NCBI RefSeq assembly: GCF_900166965.1
Contig: NZ_FUZI01000012.1
Span: 1-64,000, forward strand
Reading direction: 5' to 3'
Source of the DNA: Photobacterium piscicola
GTDB lineage: Bacteria > Pseudomonadota > Gammaproteobacteria > Enterobacterales > Vibrionaceae
DNA: 64,000 bases
This document shows positions 44,050 to 54,210 of this stretch, one piece after another. Every line of letters starts with the position of its first letter. Positions within the stretch are counted from its first letter, which is position 1. The notes beneath the pieces were generated by a model. The model ran no database searches, was not told where the DNA came from, and worked only from the letters and a program-made list of their open reading frames with translations. A program made the translations under genes and the position numbers.

Positions 44050-45096
44050 TTAGTGATTTTTAGCATGCTGTTGTAATTTTTGAATAGCATTGATCAGTGC
44101 TGGATCCGCTTGACCATGAAGTATCTGCAACATGATTCCACGTAATAATGGTTGCATGACTAAATCAGTAAATAGTTGATTAAACAATGTTTGATCTTGG
44201 GTTTCAGCTAAACGTAATAAAAATAATGAGGCGATATTTATATCAGTAAAACCACTCCAACAACGACCAGCGATAGCAATAAGTACCTCGCGGTGACATA
44301 ACGATGGTTGATGCAAAATAGTCGTTAGGGTTTGCTGTAATTGTTGTGGTGCACTACCTGCAAGGGCACGTACTAACGCTGATATCAAAAATAAATCGGG
44401 TTGCTGTTGTTGGCATTCTAGCGTTAAGCGTTCCGTTATACGTTGTGCTAATGGTGCAGGAATAGGGCAATGCTCAAGGCAACCTAGTAATGCATACAGT
44501 GGCGTCATTGGAAGATGGTTTAACGCTTTACGTAACGAGGTTGCGTTATTGTGTTGTGACATACGAGCACAGATATCAGCTAAGCCTTGTAGACCTACAT
44601 GTTGCCATTGTAACCAATCTTGTTGGCCTGATAAGTAAGCTTGTGCATCGGCATAGTATTGGCTAGGCGGTAGGTTAAGTAATACTCGTAATTGCGCATT
44701 AAATATCGCCATCTTGTCATCATTGGGCTTAAACGTATAAGGGTTGTTGGCAAGCTTTTGTTGTTCATCTTCGGTAGGGGTACTGTTTAAACTTGCGCCC
44801 ATAGCTTCAATGACATATTTAATAAAATCACCAACAGCCGCTTGTTTTAGTAGCCCACGTTCATCCAATGGTAAGCGTAAAAACCACACCCAAGGTGGTT
44901 GCTGATGTTGCCAAAATGAAATGGCAATATGGGCATGCTGCTGAAGTGGCCATGGATAAGGCTGACGATTCTCTTCAACTGCTTTAAATTGGTCGTTATC
45001 AATTTCATTCACTCGACGACCTAAATCAAAAATATTGTAACGACAACCTGCGTTATCAAGCAATTGGGTTAAAGTATGAAAGGTTTCCATGGACAT
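44050..45096 (-). CDS. DUF3549 family protein
   Basis: A 348-residue cytoplasmic protein, apparently mostly helical in the second half with HEAT-like pairs. The N-terminus (TLTQLLDNAGCRYNIFDLGR) and WPLQQHAHIAISFWQHQQPP, WFLRLPLDERG are the DUF3549 landmarks I recall. The function is unknown. It is co-transcribed with the DUF3301 gene (33-nt gap) and divergent from yqcC. Confidence 0.87.
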   Translation of the reverse strand: MSMETFHTLTQLLDNAGCRYNIFDLGRRVNEIDNDQFKAVEENRQPYPWPLQQHAHIAISFWQHQQPPWVWFLRLPLDERGLLKQAAVGDFIKYVIEAMGASLNSTPTEDEQQKLANNPYTFKPNDDKMAIFNAQLRVLLNLPPSQYYADAQAYLSGQQDWLQWQHVGLQGLADICARMSQHNNATSLRKALNHLPMTPLYALLGCLEHCPIPAPLAQRITERLTLECQQQQPDLFLISALVRALAGSAPQQLQQTLTTILHQPSLCHREVLIAIAGRCWSGFTDINIASLFLLRLAETQDQTLFNQLFTDLVMQPLLRGIMLQILHGQADPALINAIQKLQQHAKNH

Positions 45097-45253
45097 AATA
45101 AATAAAGCTCCTTCAATTTAGCTTGTTAGTTTAAGTAATCGTATTAAGTCAGCATACCTGTGAATAGATCGCTAATCACCATAATATAGTTGGGGCTGTT
45201 GGGCCAAAATGCTATCCTGCGCCGTTTTTATTATCAATAAAAGAGGAGTTATG

Positions 45254-45571
45254 ATGGATAAATATCATCAAAGTCAGCAATTACTCACTCAATTAGAAAA
45301 TATTCTACAACAGCACCAATATTGGCAAGAGGTTGCTCCTGAGCCACAAGCATTAGCGAGTACAGAACCTTTTGCGATTGATACTTTAGATTGTCATCAG
45401 TGGCTTCAATGGATTTTTATTCCTAAATTACGTTATTTAATCGTGCAACGCTTACCATTGCCGACCCAATTTGCTATTTCACCTTATGTAGAAGAAGCAA
45501 TGAAAAACCAAGTCGGTGTACTAGATATTGTGGCAACAACACGTGAAATTGATCAATTATTTAAACATTAA
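45254..45571 (+). CDS. yqcC: YqcC family protein
   Basis: A 105-residue protein matching E. coli YqcC: LNCHQWLQW-type core (LDCHQWLQWIFIPKLRYLI) and FAISPYVEEAM. The function is unknown. The start at 45254 has AGGAG 5 nt upstream; an in-frame ATG 3 nt earlier and one at 45209 fit less well. It is directly followed by truC, as in E. coli. Confidence 0.9.
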   Translation: MDKYHQSQQLLTQLENILQQHQYWQEVAPEPQALASTEPFAIDTLDCHQWLQWIFIPKLRYLIVQRLPLPTQFAISPYVEEAMKNQVGVLDIVATTREIDQLFKH

Positions 45572-45580
45572 GTGAGCATA

Positions 45581-46318
45581 ATGGAACTGGAAATTTTATA
45601 TCAAGATGATGCGTTAATTGCAGTAAATAAACCTGCAGGCATGTTGGTGCATCGTTCTTGGTTAGATAGCCACGAAACTGTATTTGTGGTGCAAACATTG
45701 CGCGATCAAATTGGGCAGCATGTGTTTCCATTGCATCGTTTAGATAGGCCAACATCTGGGGTACTTTTATTTGGCTTATCCAGTGAGGTTGCAGCATTGA
45801 TGATGCCAGTCTTTGCTGGTCGAGAAATGCATAAAACTTATCATGCGGTAGTGAGAGGCTGGGTAAAAGAAGCGGCAGTGCTGGATTATCCGCTTAAAGT
45901 GATGCTAGATAAAATTGCAGATAAAAAAGCGACCGAAGACAAAGAGCCTCAAGCGGCCGTTACCGCTTATGCGCCATTAGCGACAGTCGAAACTGATATT
46001 GCAGTAGGGCGTTATGCGACCAGTCGTTATAGCTTAATTGAACTGCAACCAGAAACCGGACGTAAACACCAATTACGCCGTCATATGCATCACTTAGACC
46101 ATCATATGATTGGTGATGTTAACTATGGCGATGGTAAGCACAATCGTATGTTCCGTGAAAATCTTGATTGTCATCGTTTGATGCTGCACGCATCACGATT
46201 ACAATTTATTCATCCATTAACAGGTGCTGCACTAGATATTCGCGCTGATGTTGATGATGTTTGGCAACGTGTTATGACGACATTTAATTGGTCACCGTCA
46301 TTACTGTTAAATGCATAA
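45581..46318 (+). CDS. truC: tRNA pseudouridine(65) synthase TruC
   Basis: A 245-residue RluA-family enzyme isomerising U65 of tRNA-Ile and tRNA-Asp. The N-terminus MELEILYQDDALIAVNKPAG is close to E. coli TruC. The catalytic aspartate is in HRLDRPTSGV; RKHQLRRHMHH is the conserved C-terminal motif. The ATG at 45581 is preferred to a GTG at 45572 by comparison with E. coli. One of its substrates, tRNA-Asp, is encoded at 1024-1100. Confidence 0.95.
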   Translation: MELEILYQDDALIAVNKPAGMLVHRSWLDSHETVFVVQTLRDQIGQHVFPLHRLDRPTSGVLLFGLSSEVAALMMPVFAGREMHKTYHAVVRGWVKEAAVLDYPLKVMLDKIADKKATEDKEPQAAVTAYAPLATVETDIAVGRYATSRYSLIELQPETGRKHQLRRHMHHLDHHMIGDVNYGDGKHNRMFRENLDCHRLMLHASRLQFIHPLTGAALDIRADVDDVWQRVMTTFNWSPSLLLNA

Positions 46319-46465
46319 TATAAAATAGCGTTCAATGGTGGTGAATGGGCGATAGCGCAAACTTATCAGCTTAAATTTACGTCAGCACTTGCTTTTCTTT
46401 AGTGTAATTGCCAGATTGGTAATAGTCCCTTATTGAGGACGTCTGACAGCAAAGGAGAGCGGACA

Positions 46466-46927
46466 ATGAATAAGTTAGGCATATTTGTAGGCTCTGTATA
46501 TGGCGGAGCAGAAGAGTTAGCAGAAGCATTAGCCGCAAAATTAACCTCGGTGCCCGTTGAGATTTTCTTTGACTCAACACTCGATGATTTCATGGCCTAT
46601 GATGCTGATACTGTGTTAGTGATAACGTCGACCACCGGTCAAGGTGAGATTCCAGAAAATCTATTACCGTTATATGTCGCGCTGAAGGATCAATTCCCTC
46701 TACTGCCCAAGCAACGTTATGGTGTCATTGCTTTAGGTGATTCTAGTTATGGGGAAGATCGTTTTTGTGGGGCAGGACGTCAATTTGATACGTTATTAAC
46801 TGAGCTCAATTCGACATCAGTTCAACCTCGATTAGATATTGATGCTGGGGTGCATTTTGAGCCGTTAGACGTTGCAGATGCATGGTTTACACAATTTGTA
46901 GCGAGTGCAGATCAAGCTGCGGCGTAA
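46466..46927 (+). CDS. yqcA: Flavodoxin YqcA (MioC-like)
   Basis: A 153-residue short-chain flavodoxin-like protein (E. coli YqcA 149). FMN-binding features: GSVYGGAEELA at the phosphate loop, TSTTGQGEIPENL and ALGDSSYGEDRFCGAG. The start at 46466 is set by GGAGAG about 7 nt upstream; the frame is open to 46433. It follows truC by about 150 nt, the same neighbour as in E. coli. Confidence 0.93.
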   Translation: MNKLGIFVGSVYGGAEELAEALAAKLTSVPVEIFFDSTLDDFMAYDADTVLVITSTTGQGEIPENLLPLYVALKDQFPLLPKQRYGVIALGDSSYGEDRFCGAGRQFDTLLTELNSTSVQPRLDIDAGVHFEPLDVADAWFTQFVASADQAAA

Positions 46928-46972
46928 CTATATCATTGAAATAAAAATGATTGTTGACATTGCGATCGAGAG

Positions 46973-47002
46973 TTACCCCGTTAGTCATTAACGGGGTATT
47001 AA
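46973..47002 (+). terminator. Terminator after yqcA
   Basis: 10-bp stem TACCCCGTTA / TAACGGGGTA with a GTCAT loop; the T-rich tail is weak (TTAATCTT). Confidence 0.65.
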
Positions 47003-47029
47003 TCTTATATCTCAACATGGTCGTGTGAT

Positions 47030-49651
47030 TTACGCATGTTTATTGATAGTCGTAATTAATGTTTCACGTAATAACTGCTGTTGTTGTTTGGTTAAGCGTC
47101 CACCCGTTTCATTAACAATAATAAAAAAGTCTTCTGCTCGCTCACCGATAGTGGTGATTTTAGCGGCTTGTAAACTCACATTAAGATCTGCAAATACAGC
47201 GCCGATCTTTGCTAATAATCCAGGCATATCTAATGCGACTAACTCCATCATAGTTTTGCGTCCAGTTTTGGTTGATAAAAATTCAACTTTGGTCGGTACA
47301 TTAAAATGGAGTAATTTGCGTGGTGCTCGGCGAATTTTACGCTCAGACTTCATCGCGGTAAGGGCTTTGGTTAAATTACGAATAATACCCACATGGCGGT
47401 TTTCATTAATCGCTTTGCCGTTAGGATCAAGTACCATAAAAGTATCTAGCGTATAACCATCCTTACTATTCATTATCTGAGCATCATGAATACTTAAATT
47501 TTTCTTATCTAGCTCAGAGACCACAATTGCGAACAGTTTGGCTTTATCTTTGCTGTAGATAAATACTTCAGTGCCGCCACGGGTGGCTTTTTTACTCATC
47601 AAGATAATTGGTTTATCACCATTGTGTGTTAATAATGCTTGTGCATGCCATGCCAATTGTTTATGTGTATGACGTAGAAAGTAATCAGCTTTAAAGCGAC
47701 GCCATAGCACTTCAATATCACGTGGCATAAACCCTTTTCCGCGTAATATTGCCGATGCGAGTTGTTGATTGTGACGAATACGATCACGCATGTCTGGGGT
47801 TTTTTCTAGCCCGCGGCGTAATGTTTTTTGGGTTGAGTAGTACAATTCTGCCAATAGAGTGCGTTTCCAACTATTCCATAGATCTTGGTTGGTGGCACAA
47901 ATATCAGCAACGGTTAAGCATACCAAGTAATCTAAATGCTCTTCATCACCCACTTGTTTAGCGAACTCGGCCACGACTTCTGGATCATAAATATCACGTC
48001 GTTGAGCGGTGACTGACATTAATAAGTGTTTTTGCACCAGCCATGAAACCGTTTCAGCATCAGGGTGAGACAGCCCGTGTTCGATACAAAAATCATAAGC
48101 ATCTACCGCACCTAATTCGGAGTGATCACCGCCACGTCCTTTAGCTATGTCGTGAAAGATCGCAGCCAAGATTAAGATTTCTTTTTTAATTAAACGCGGA
48201 TAAACCTCACAACAAATCGGGTGCTGTGAATGTTGATTAGGATCGTTAAATTTATGCAGATTTTTAATAACACGAATGCTGTGTTCATCAACGGTATACA
48301 CATGAAATAAATCAAATTGCATTTGGCCTACAATGTGACTCCATTGTGGCAAATAGGCCGCAATAACGCCGTGACGATGCATTAATTGAAATGCTTTTTG
48401 AAGCGCATTGGGCTGGCGTACTAACTCCATAAATTTTTCACGAGCCGCAGGAATGTCAATCAAAAAGCGGTTGAGTCGGCGTCTAGCGGTGCGTAATTGA
48501 CGTAGGGTAGGCGCGGCAATACCTTCAATATCAGAATTTTGTGCAATATGAAGAAACATATCGAGAATGGTTTCTGGTCGCGCTTGAAATAAGGCCGGTT
48601 TGGTGGCTTCGATTAAATTGCCTCGTAATTGAAAATCATCATTGAGTACAATGGGCGCAAGGCGAGAGTCTGGTTTAATGATTGCTTCATCAAACAGCTG
48701 TAATAACATTTTATTGAGTTCAGCCACACGGCGCAAAATGCGATAAAATGCTTTCATCATCATTTCGACTGCTTGATTACCTTCACCATGATAATCGAGG
48801 TTTTCTGCTACTGAGGTTTGGTGATCAAAGGTGAGACGATTATCATAACGACGCAGCTCTATATGAAGGGCAAATCGAATTCGCCACAATGCATTTTGGC
48901 ATTCAACTAGCTCTCGGTATTCAGCATCGGTTAAAAAACCATGATGACTCATTTCTAATAAGCTGGTGGCTCCAAAATGACGTCGTGCAACCCAGCTAAG
49001 GGTATGAATATCACGTAAGCCACCAGGACTTGATTTGATGTCAGGTTCAAGATTATAGGTGGTGTCGTGATAACGAGCATGGCGAATGCGTTGTTCTTCA
49101 ACTTTGGCCTGATAAAATGTTTCACTTGGCCAAAAGGAAGGTGAATTAATTGCCACGGTTAATTGGTGGAATGTTTGTTGGTTACCACATAAAAACCGTG
49201 ATTCAGTTAAATTAGTGGCGACAGTCAGATCGTCTTTACCAACGGCAATACATTCTTCAACGGTACGTACACTTTGGCCGACTTCTAAACGTAAATCCCA
49301 TAGTAATGTTATTAGAGCACTGACATTGGTCGCAACGTCTTCCGCTAATGGCTGTTGACTTAATATTAATAGGTCAACATCAGATAATGGATGCAATTCT
49401 CCACGACCATAACCACCTACAGCGATTAATGCTAAGTCAGGTTGTTGTTCAAACCCATAAAAACGCCACAATCGAATTAATAATTGATCAATAAAATGAC
49501 TGCGTTCTGTGACTAAATCAACAATGGATTTTTGTTGTTTAAATTGCGATTTTTGCTCTTCAGCAAAATGGGTGAGTGCACTACGTAAGCTGTCGAGAGT
49601 AATGGCATCGTCGAGGTAATCAGAAAGTTGCGTCGCTAAAAGATCTGTCAT
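47030..49651 (-). CDS. glnD: Bifunctional uridylyltransferase / uridylyl-removing enzyme GlnD
   Basis: The nitrogen sensor that uridylylates PII proteins under low glutamine and removes UMP under high glutamine. It has 873 residues (E. coli 890). The nucleotidyltransferase motif GGYGRGELHPLSDVDLLIL lies near residues 79-97. The HD-type hydrolase domain shows FHDIAKGRGGDHSELG (about 502-517). Two ACT domains fill the C-terminus (VFIYSKDKAKLFAIV and LVALDMPGLLAKIG). It is downstream of map with a terminator in between. Confidence 0.96.
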   Translation of the reverse strand: MTDLLATQLSDYLDDAITLDSLRSALTHFAEEQKSQFKQQKSIVDLVTERSHFIDQLLIRLWRFYGFEQQPDLALIAVGGYGRGELHPLSDVDLLILSQQPLAEDVATNVSALITLLWDLRLEVGQSVRTVEECIAVGKDDLTVATNLTESRFLCGNQQTFHQLTVAINSPSFWPSETFYQAKVEEQRIRHARYHDTTYNLEPDIKSSPGGLRDIHTLSWVARRHFGATSLLEMSHHGFLTDAEYRELVECQNALWRIRFALHIELRRYDNRLTFDHQTSVAENLDYHGEGNQAVEMMMKAFYRILRRVAELNKMLLQLFDEAIIKPDSRLAPIVLNDDFQLRGNLIEATKPALFQARPETILDMFLHIAQNSDIEGIAAPTLRQLRTARRRLNRFLIDIPAAREKFMELVRQPNALQKAFQLMHRHGVIAAYLPQWSHIVGQMQFDLFHVYTVDEHSIRVIKNLHKFNDPNQHSQHPICCEVYPRLIKKEILILAAIFHDIAKGRGGDHSELGAVDAYDFCIEHGLSHPDAETVSWLVQKHLLMSVTAQRRDIYDPEVVAEFAKQVGDEEHLDYLVCLTVADICATNQDLWNSWKRTLLAELYYSTQKTLRRGLEKTPDMRDRIRHNQQLASAILRGKGFMPRDIEVLWRRFKADYFLRHTHKQLAWHAQALLTHNGDKPIILMSKKATRGGTEVFIYSKDKAKLFAIVVSELDKKNLSIHDAQIMNSKDGYTLDTFMVLDPNGKAINENRHVGIIRNLTKALTAMKSERKIRRAPRKLLHFNVPTKVEFLSTKTGRKTMMELVALDMPGLLAKIGAVFADLNVSLQAAKITTIGERAEDFFIIVNETGGRLTKQQQQLLRETLITTINKHA

Positions 49652-49721
49652 TGCTGTCCGTGCGGTAAGGATGTCTTGTATTTACTATAACCATTTCGAA
49701 TCATGAACTGTATCGCTAGAT

Positions 49722-49757
49722 ATAAAAAAACCGACGCAGAAGGTCGGTTTTTTTTAT
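49722..49757 (-). terminator. map terminator
   Basis: Stem AACCGAC / GTCGGTT with a seven-base loop and long A/T tracts; read on the minus strand it ends in seven T. It may also work on the plus strand. Confidence 0.85.
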
Positions 49758-49787
49758 TTTAGCAACGGTGCTAATGCAGATAACGAA

Positions 49788-50627
49788 TTATGCGTTATGC
49801 ATTAAACGTGGCAATGTTTCTTCTTTACGTAGTGTTAAGATTTCACAACCATCTTTAGTTACTAATAAGGTATGTTCCCACTGTGCTGATTTTTTACCAT
49901 CAACTGTGTACACCGTCCAACCATCTTGCTCGTCTGATTCACAGCTGAATTTACCCGCGTTGATCATCGGTTCGATAGTAAAACACATGCCTTCTTTCAT
50001 TACTGTGCGATCACTATTTTTGTAGTGAACCACTTGTGGCTCTTCATGGAATTCGTTACCAATACCATGACCACAGTAATCTTTAACGATAGAAAAACGG
50101 CTGCTACCCGCTTTGATGAATTTTTGAATGGCAGTACCTAGATCGCCAATTTTCGCACCCGGTTTTACTTTTTTGATAGCCAGATAAAGGCTTTCTTGAG
50201 CAACACGACAAAGGCGTTTGTCTTCAAGAGATACTTCACCTACTTCAAACATCTTTGAAGTATCACCATGGTAACCATCTTTAATCACTGTCACGTCAAT
50301 ATTAATGATGTCGCCATCTTTCAATATTGCGGGCTTGTTATATTTGCCGTTAGCTTCTACAACAATTTCATCTGCTGATGCAGGAATGCCGTGGCAAACA
50401 ACGTGGTTAATAGAGGTACACACAGATTTAGGAAAGCCGTGGTAGTTCAACGGTGCCGGAATAGCTTGTTGAACTTGTGTGATGTAGTCATGACAGATTT
50501 GGTCTAGCTCTTCTGTCGTCACACCTGCCTTTACATGCGGTTCGATCATTTCTAATACGTCTGCAGCCAAGCGGCCAGCAACACGCATTTTTTCAATTTC
50601 TTCAGCCGTTTTGATCTTAATGCTCAT
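49788..50627 (-). CDS. map: Methionine aminopeptidase, type I
   Basis: Removes the initiator methionine from nascent proteins. It has 279 residues (E. coli 264). The pita-bread metal site is complete: the aspartates in NIDVTVIKDGYHGDTSKMF, the histidine and glutamate of YCGHGIGNEFHEEP, and the final glutamates in FTIEPMI and WTVYTVDGKKSAQWEHT. It is divergent from rpsB, the usual gammaproteobacterial arrangement. Confidence 0.97.
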   Translation of the reverse strand: MSIKIKTAEEIEKMRVAGRLAADVLEMIEPHVKAGVTTEELDQICHDYITQVQQAIPAPLNYHGFPKSVCTSINHVVCHGIPASADEIVVEANGKYNKPAILKDGDIINIDVTVIKDGYHGDTSKMFEVGEVSLEDKRLCRVAQESLYLAIKKVKPGAKIGDLGTAIQKFIKAGSSRFSIVKDYCGHGIGNEFHEEPQVVHYKNSDRTVMKEGMCFTIEPMINAGKFSCESDEQDGWTVYTVDGKKSAQWEHTLLVTKDGCEILTLRKEETLPRLMHNA

Positions 50628-50719
50628 AAAATCGTCTCAATCTGTATGTTTCTGTGTGGGACTATATTACCAGCCGCAAGGGGTTAAAGGGAAGATAAGA
50701 TTAGTTCTCATGTCCAATT

Positions 50720-50994
50720 TTGACTGGATTTTATTAGTCGTTCTATGGTATAAAGCGCGCCGTAAACAGTGATTTTGTATCTGTTATAAGCAATTATTTA
50801 ACCTTAGTGGTGAGGTCATTGCGTGTGATGGTGCAACTTGATTGGATTACACATACTTTATTTATTATTCACACATATCGACACATCTGCCGGGGTGCTC
50901 AGTTACTTATTGTAGGTAACAACAGCAATACGCTGTTATCGGGTCGGTTTTAAGATGGGATATGTGGACGCCTAACCCCATAGAGGATTATTCA
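50720..50994 (+). promoter_or_regulatory. rpsB promoter and S2 autoregulatory leader
   Basis: A promoter candidate TTGACT (50720) and TATGGT (50744, 18-bp spacer), followed by a GC-rich GCGCGCC stretch, starts a leader of about 230 nt. The 3' part, AAGATGGGATATGTGGACGC followed by CTAACCCCAT before the ribosome-binding site, matches the conserved E. coli rpsB leader element (GTGGGATACGTGGAGGCATA) through which S2 represses its own operon. The upstream hairpin GTTACTTATTGTAGGTAAC is also present. The 5' end is inferred. Confidence 0.75.
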
Positions 50995-51723
50995 ATGGCA
51001 ACTGTATCAATGCGCGACATGCTTCAGGCTGGTGTACACTTTGGTCACCAAACTCGTTACTGGAACCCAAAAATGAAGCCATTCATTTTCGGCGCTCGTA
51101 ACCGTGTACACATCATCAACCTAGAAAAAACTGTACCAATGTTCAATGCAGCACTAGCTGAAATTGAAAAAATTGCTGCACGTAAAGGTAAAGTTCTTTT
51201 CGTTGGTACTAAGCGCGCAGCTAGCGAATCAATCAAAGAAGCAGCAATTAGCTGTGACCAGTACTACGTAAACAACCGTTGGTTGGGTGGTATGTTGACT
51301 AACTGGAAAACTGTTCGTCAATCAATCAAGCGTCTTAAAGATCTTGAAGCTCAATCTATTGATGGTACTTTCGAAAAGCTAACCAAGAAAGAAGCGCTTA
51401 TGCGTACTCGTGAAATGGAAAAGCTTGAGAAATCACTAGGTGGTATTAAGAACATGGGCGGCCTACCAGACGCAATGTTCGTAATCGGCGCTGACTGTGA
51501 GCACATCGCAATCAAAGAAGCTAACAACCTAGGTATCCCAGTATTTGCTGTTGTTGATACTAACTCTGATCCAGACGGCGTTGATTTCGTTATCCCAGGT
51601 AACGATGACGCAATCCGCGCGATTCAGCTTTACACTGGTGCTGTAGCTCAAACTGTTAAAGAAGCTCGTAACCAAGATATCGCTGTTCAAGCAGAAGAAG
51701 ACGGTTTCGTAGCTGAAGCTTAA
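50995..51723 (+). CDS. rpsB: 30S ribosomal protein S2
   Basis: A 242-residue S2 (E. coli 241). It starts [20 protein letters not shown]; further landmarks are [42 protein letters not shown] and [20 protein letters not shown]. The ATG at 50995 with GAGG upstream is preferred to the in-frame ATG at 50962, which lies in the leader. It heads the rpsB-tsf unit; a hairpin follows before tsf. Confidence 0.98.
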   Translation: MATVSMRDMLQAGVHFGHQTRYWNPKMKPFIFGARNRVHIINLEKTVPMFNAALAEIEKIAARKGKVLFVGTKRAASESIKEAAISCDQYYVNNRWLGGMLTNWKTVRQSIKRLKDLEAQSIDGTFEKLTKKEALMRTREMEKLEKSLGGIKNMGGLPDAMFVIGADCEHIAIKEANNLGIPVFAVVDTNSDPDGVDFVIPGNDDAIRAIQLYTGAVAQTVKEARNQDIAVQAEEDGFVAEA

Positions 51724-51780
51724 TAGCCTGCTGCTTTACATAAGCATCTTAAGTTACCTTGCGTAAACTAAGAATGGTTA

Positions 51781-51812
51781 CCAGGGGCCGATAATGGCCC
51801 CTGATTTTTACT
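51781..51812 (+). terminator. Attenuating terminator between rpsB and tsf
   Basis: Perfect 8-bp stem CAGGGGCC / GGCCCCTG with a GATAAT loop and ATTTTTA. It should let only part of the transcripts into tsf, as in E. coli. Confidence 0.85.
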
Positions 51813-51840
51813 CAACGAATTCAAATCTGAGGATTATCAC

Positions 51841-52686
51841 ATGGCAACAGTTACAGCTGCCCTAGTTAAAGAACTGCGTGAACGTACTGGCGCAGGTATG
51901 ATGGATTGTAAGAAAGCACTAGTAGAAGCTAACGCTGATATTGAGCTAGCAATCGAAAACATGCGTAAGAGCGGTGCTGCTAAAGCTGCTAAAAAAGCAG
52001 GTAACGTAGCAGCTGAAGGTACTATCATCATCAAAGATGCTGACGGTAAAGCAGCACTTGTTGAAGTAAACTGCCAGACTGACTTCGTTGCTAAAGATGG
52101 TAGCTTCCTTGCATTCGCTAACTCTGTTGCTGATGCAGCACTTGCTAGCCACGCAACAGTTGAAGAACTTCAAGCACAATTTGAAGAAGCACGTATCGAG
52201 CTAGTAGCTAAGATCGGCGAAAACATCTCTATCCGTCGCGTAGCATACATCGCTGGCGATAAGGTTTCTGCTTACACTCACGGTACTCGTATCGCAGTAG
52301 TTGTTGCTGGTAACGGCGACGAAGAAACACTTAAGCACATTGCAATGCACGTTGCTGCATCTAACCCTGAATACGTTAACCCATCTGACGTACCAGCTGA
52401 AGTTGTTGCAAAAGAGCGCGCAGTTCAAGTTGAAATCGCTATGAACGAAGGCAAGCCACAAGCTATCGCAGAGAAGATGGTTGAAGGTCGCATGAAGAAG
52501 TTCACTGGCGAAGTTTCTCTAACTGGCCAAGCTTTCATCATGGAACCTAAGAAAACTGTTGGCGACATCTTGAAAGAAACAGGCGCTACAGTAACTGACT
52601 TCGTACGTCTAGAAGTTGGTGAAGGTATCGAGAAAGCTCAAGAAATGAGCTTTGCTGAAGAAGTAGCAGCTGTTCAAAAAGGTTAA
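51841..52686 (+). CDS. tsf: Elongation factor Ts
   Basis: Nucleotide exchange factor for EF-Tu. It has 281 residues (E. coli 283). The N-terminal signature [16 protein letters not shown] is followed by [12 protein letters not shown], the EF-Tu contact with the TDFV residues. It is downstream of rpsB. Confidence 0.98.
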   Translation: MATVTAALVKELRERTGAGMMDCKKALVEANADIELAIENMRKSGAAKAAKKAGNVAAEGTIIIKDADGKAALVEVNCQTDFVAKDGSFLAFANSVADAALASHATVEELQAQFEEARIELVAKIGENISIRRVAYIAGDKVSAYTHGTRIAVVVAGNGDEETLKHIAMHVAASNPEYVNPSDVPAEVVAKERAVQVEIAMNEGKPQAIAEKMVEGRMKKFTGEVSLTGQAFIMEPKKTVGDILKETGATVTDFVRLEVGEGIEKAQEMSFAEEVAAVQKG

Positions 52687-52705
52687 TCCTTTTTAATCAG
52701 AATAT

Positions 52706-52737
52706 CAAAGACCGCAACCGAGGTTGCGGTCTTTTTA
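52706..52737 (+). terminator. tsf terminator
   Basis: Stem AAAGACCGCAACC / GGTTGCGGTCTTT with a very short loop and TTTTT. Confidence 0.9.
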
Positions 52738-52778
52738 CAACTCTATATCTTAAAATCAGCCTGGAAGGTAAAAAAAAC

Positions 52779-53507
52779 ATGACCACAAACCCTAAACCAA
52801 CTTATCAACGTATTCTTTTAAAACTAAGCGGTGAAGCTCTGCAAGGTAAAGAAGGATTTGGTATCGACGCTCAAGTTCTTGACCGCATGGCACAAGAAGT
52901 AAAAGAACTCGTTGAATTAGGTGTTCAAGTCGGCCTTGTTATCGGTGGCGGTAACCTATTCCGTGGTGCTGGCCTGGCTGAAGCAGGTATGAACCGAGTT
53001 GTGGGCGACCACATGGGTATGCTAGCAACGGTAATGAACGGCTTAGCAATGCGTGATGCGCTGCACCGTGCCTATGTGAACGCGCGAGTAATGTCTGCTA
53101 TTCCTTTAAACGGCGTATGTGATAATTATAACTGGGCTGATGCAATCAGTCAGTTACGTCAAGGCCGCGTTGTTATTTTCTCTGCAGGTACAGGTAATCC
53201 GTTCTTCACAACAGATTCTGCTGCATGTCTTCGTGGTATCGAAATCGAAGCTGATGTAGTATTGAAAGCAACAAAAGTTGAAGGCGTGTTTACGGATGAT
53301 CCAGTTAAAAATCCAGATGCAACGCTTTGTGAACAGCTGAGCTACCAAGACGTACTTGAAAAAGAACTTAAGGTAATGGATTTAGCTGCATTTACCCTTG
53401 CTCGTGACCATAACATGCCAATTCGTGTATTTAACATGAATAAGCCAGGCGCATTACGCCGTGTCGTTATGGGTGAGCAAGAAGGTACGCTGATCACTAA
53501 CGCTTAA
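52779..53507 (+). CDS. pyrH: UMP kinase
   Basis: Phosphorylates UMP to UDP; a hexameric amino-acid-kinase-fold enzyme regulated by GTP and UTP. It has 242 residues (E. coli 241). [13 protein letters not shown] at the start, [26 protein letters not shown] and [12 protein letters not shown] are typical. It precedes frr by 70 nt with a small GGCGCTGA/TCAGCGCT hairpin in between. Confidence 0.97.
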   Translation: MTTNPKPTYQRILLKLSGEALQGKEGFGIDAQVLDRMAQEVKELVELGVQVGLVIGGGNLFRGAGLAEAGMNRVVGDHMGMLATVMNGLAMRDALHRAYVNARVMSAIPLNGVCDNYNWADAISQLRQGRVVIFSAGTGNPFFTTDSAACLRGIEIEADVVLKATKVEGVFTDDPVKNPDATLCEQLSYQDVLEKELKVMDLAAFTLARDHNMPIRVFNMNKPGALRRVVMGEQEGTLITNA

Positions 53508-53577
53508 GCCTTGTAAATTGATTAATATGGCGCTGACGCTCAGCGCTATGATGACAGCATAATTTAAGGTATTTATC

Positions 53578-54135
53578 GTGATTAACGAAATCAAACAAGA
53601 CGCGCAAACGCGCATGGAAAAAAGTGTTGATGCACTGAAAGGTCAATTGGTTAAAATTCGTACTGGCCGTGCACATCCAAGCCTACTTGATACTATTTAT
53701 GTTGAGTATTACGGCGCAAGCACACCGCTAAAGCAAGTTGCTAACGTGGTTGCTGAAGATTCACGTACATTAGCGATTACTGTCTTTGATCGTGAACTAT
53801 CAGCGAAAGTTGAAAAAGCGATCATGATGTCTGATTTGGGCCTAAACCCAATGTCAGCAGGTACTGTTATTCGCGTTCCATTGCCACCACTAACAGAAGA
53901 GCGTCGTCGCGATCTAGTTAAGATTGTACGCGCAGAAGCTGAACAAGGCCGTGTTGCGGTACGTAATATTCGTCGTGATGCAAACGCAACAGTTAAATCT
54001 TTACTAAAAGATAAAGATATTTCTGAAGATGATGATCGTCGCGCACAAGATGAAATTCAGAAACTAACAGATGAAGCTATCAAGAACATCGAAGCTGTTC
54101 TTGAAGTGAAAGAAAAAGAGCTAATGGAAGTTTAA
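53578..54135 (+). CDS. frr: Ribosome recycling factor
   Basis: Splits the post-termination ribosome together with EF-G. It has 185 residues, the same as E. coli. The start is GTG at 53578 ([20 protein letters not shown]). The C-terminal helical domain has [20 protein letters not shown] and [15 protein letters not shown] strong terminator follows. Confidence 0.97.
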   Translation: MINEIKQDAQTRMEKSVDALKGQLVKIRTGRAHPSLLDTIYVEYYGASTPLKQVANVVAEDSRTLAITVFDRELSAKVEKAIMMSDLGLNPMSAGTVIRVPLPPLTEERRRDLVKIVRAEAEQGRVAVRNIRRDANATVKSLLKDKDISEDDDRRAQDEIQKLTDEAIKNIEAVLEVKEKELMEV

Positions 54136-54166
54136 AACTTCTTCTTAATTTAGCTGACCAAAGTTA

Positions 54167-54199
54167 AGGCGCTGTGCGGCAGCACGGCGCTTTTTTTTT
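54167..54199 (+). terminator. frr terminator
   Basis: Stem GCGCTGTGC / GCACGGCGC (one mismatch) with a GGCA loop and nine T. Confidence 0.92.
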
Positions 54200-54210
54200 G
54201 AGGGATAAAT

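Noticed and set aside
47025..47456. A 143-codon plus-strand frame
   Set aside because: It is a shadow of the 3' end of glnD, which has clear ACT-domain coding on the other strand.
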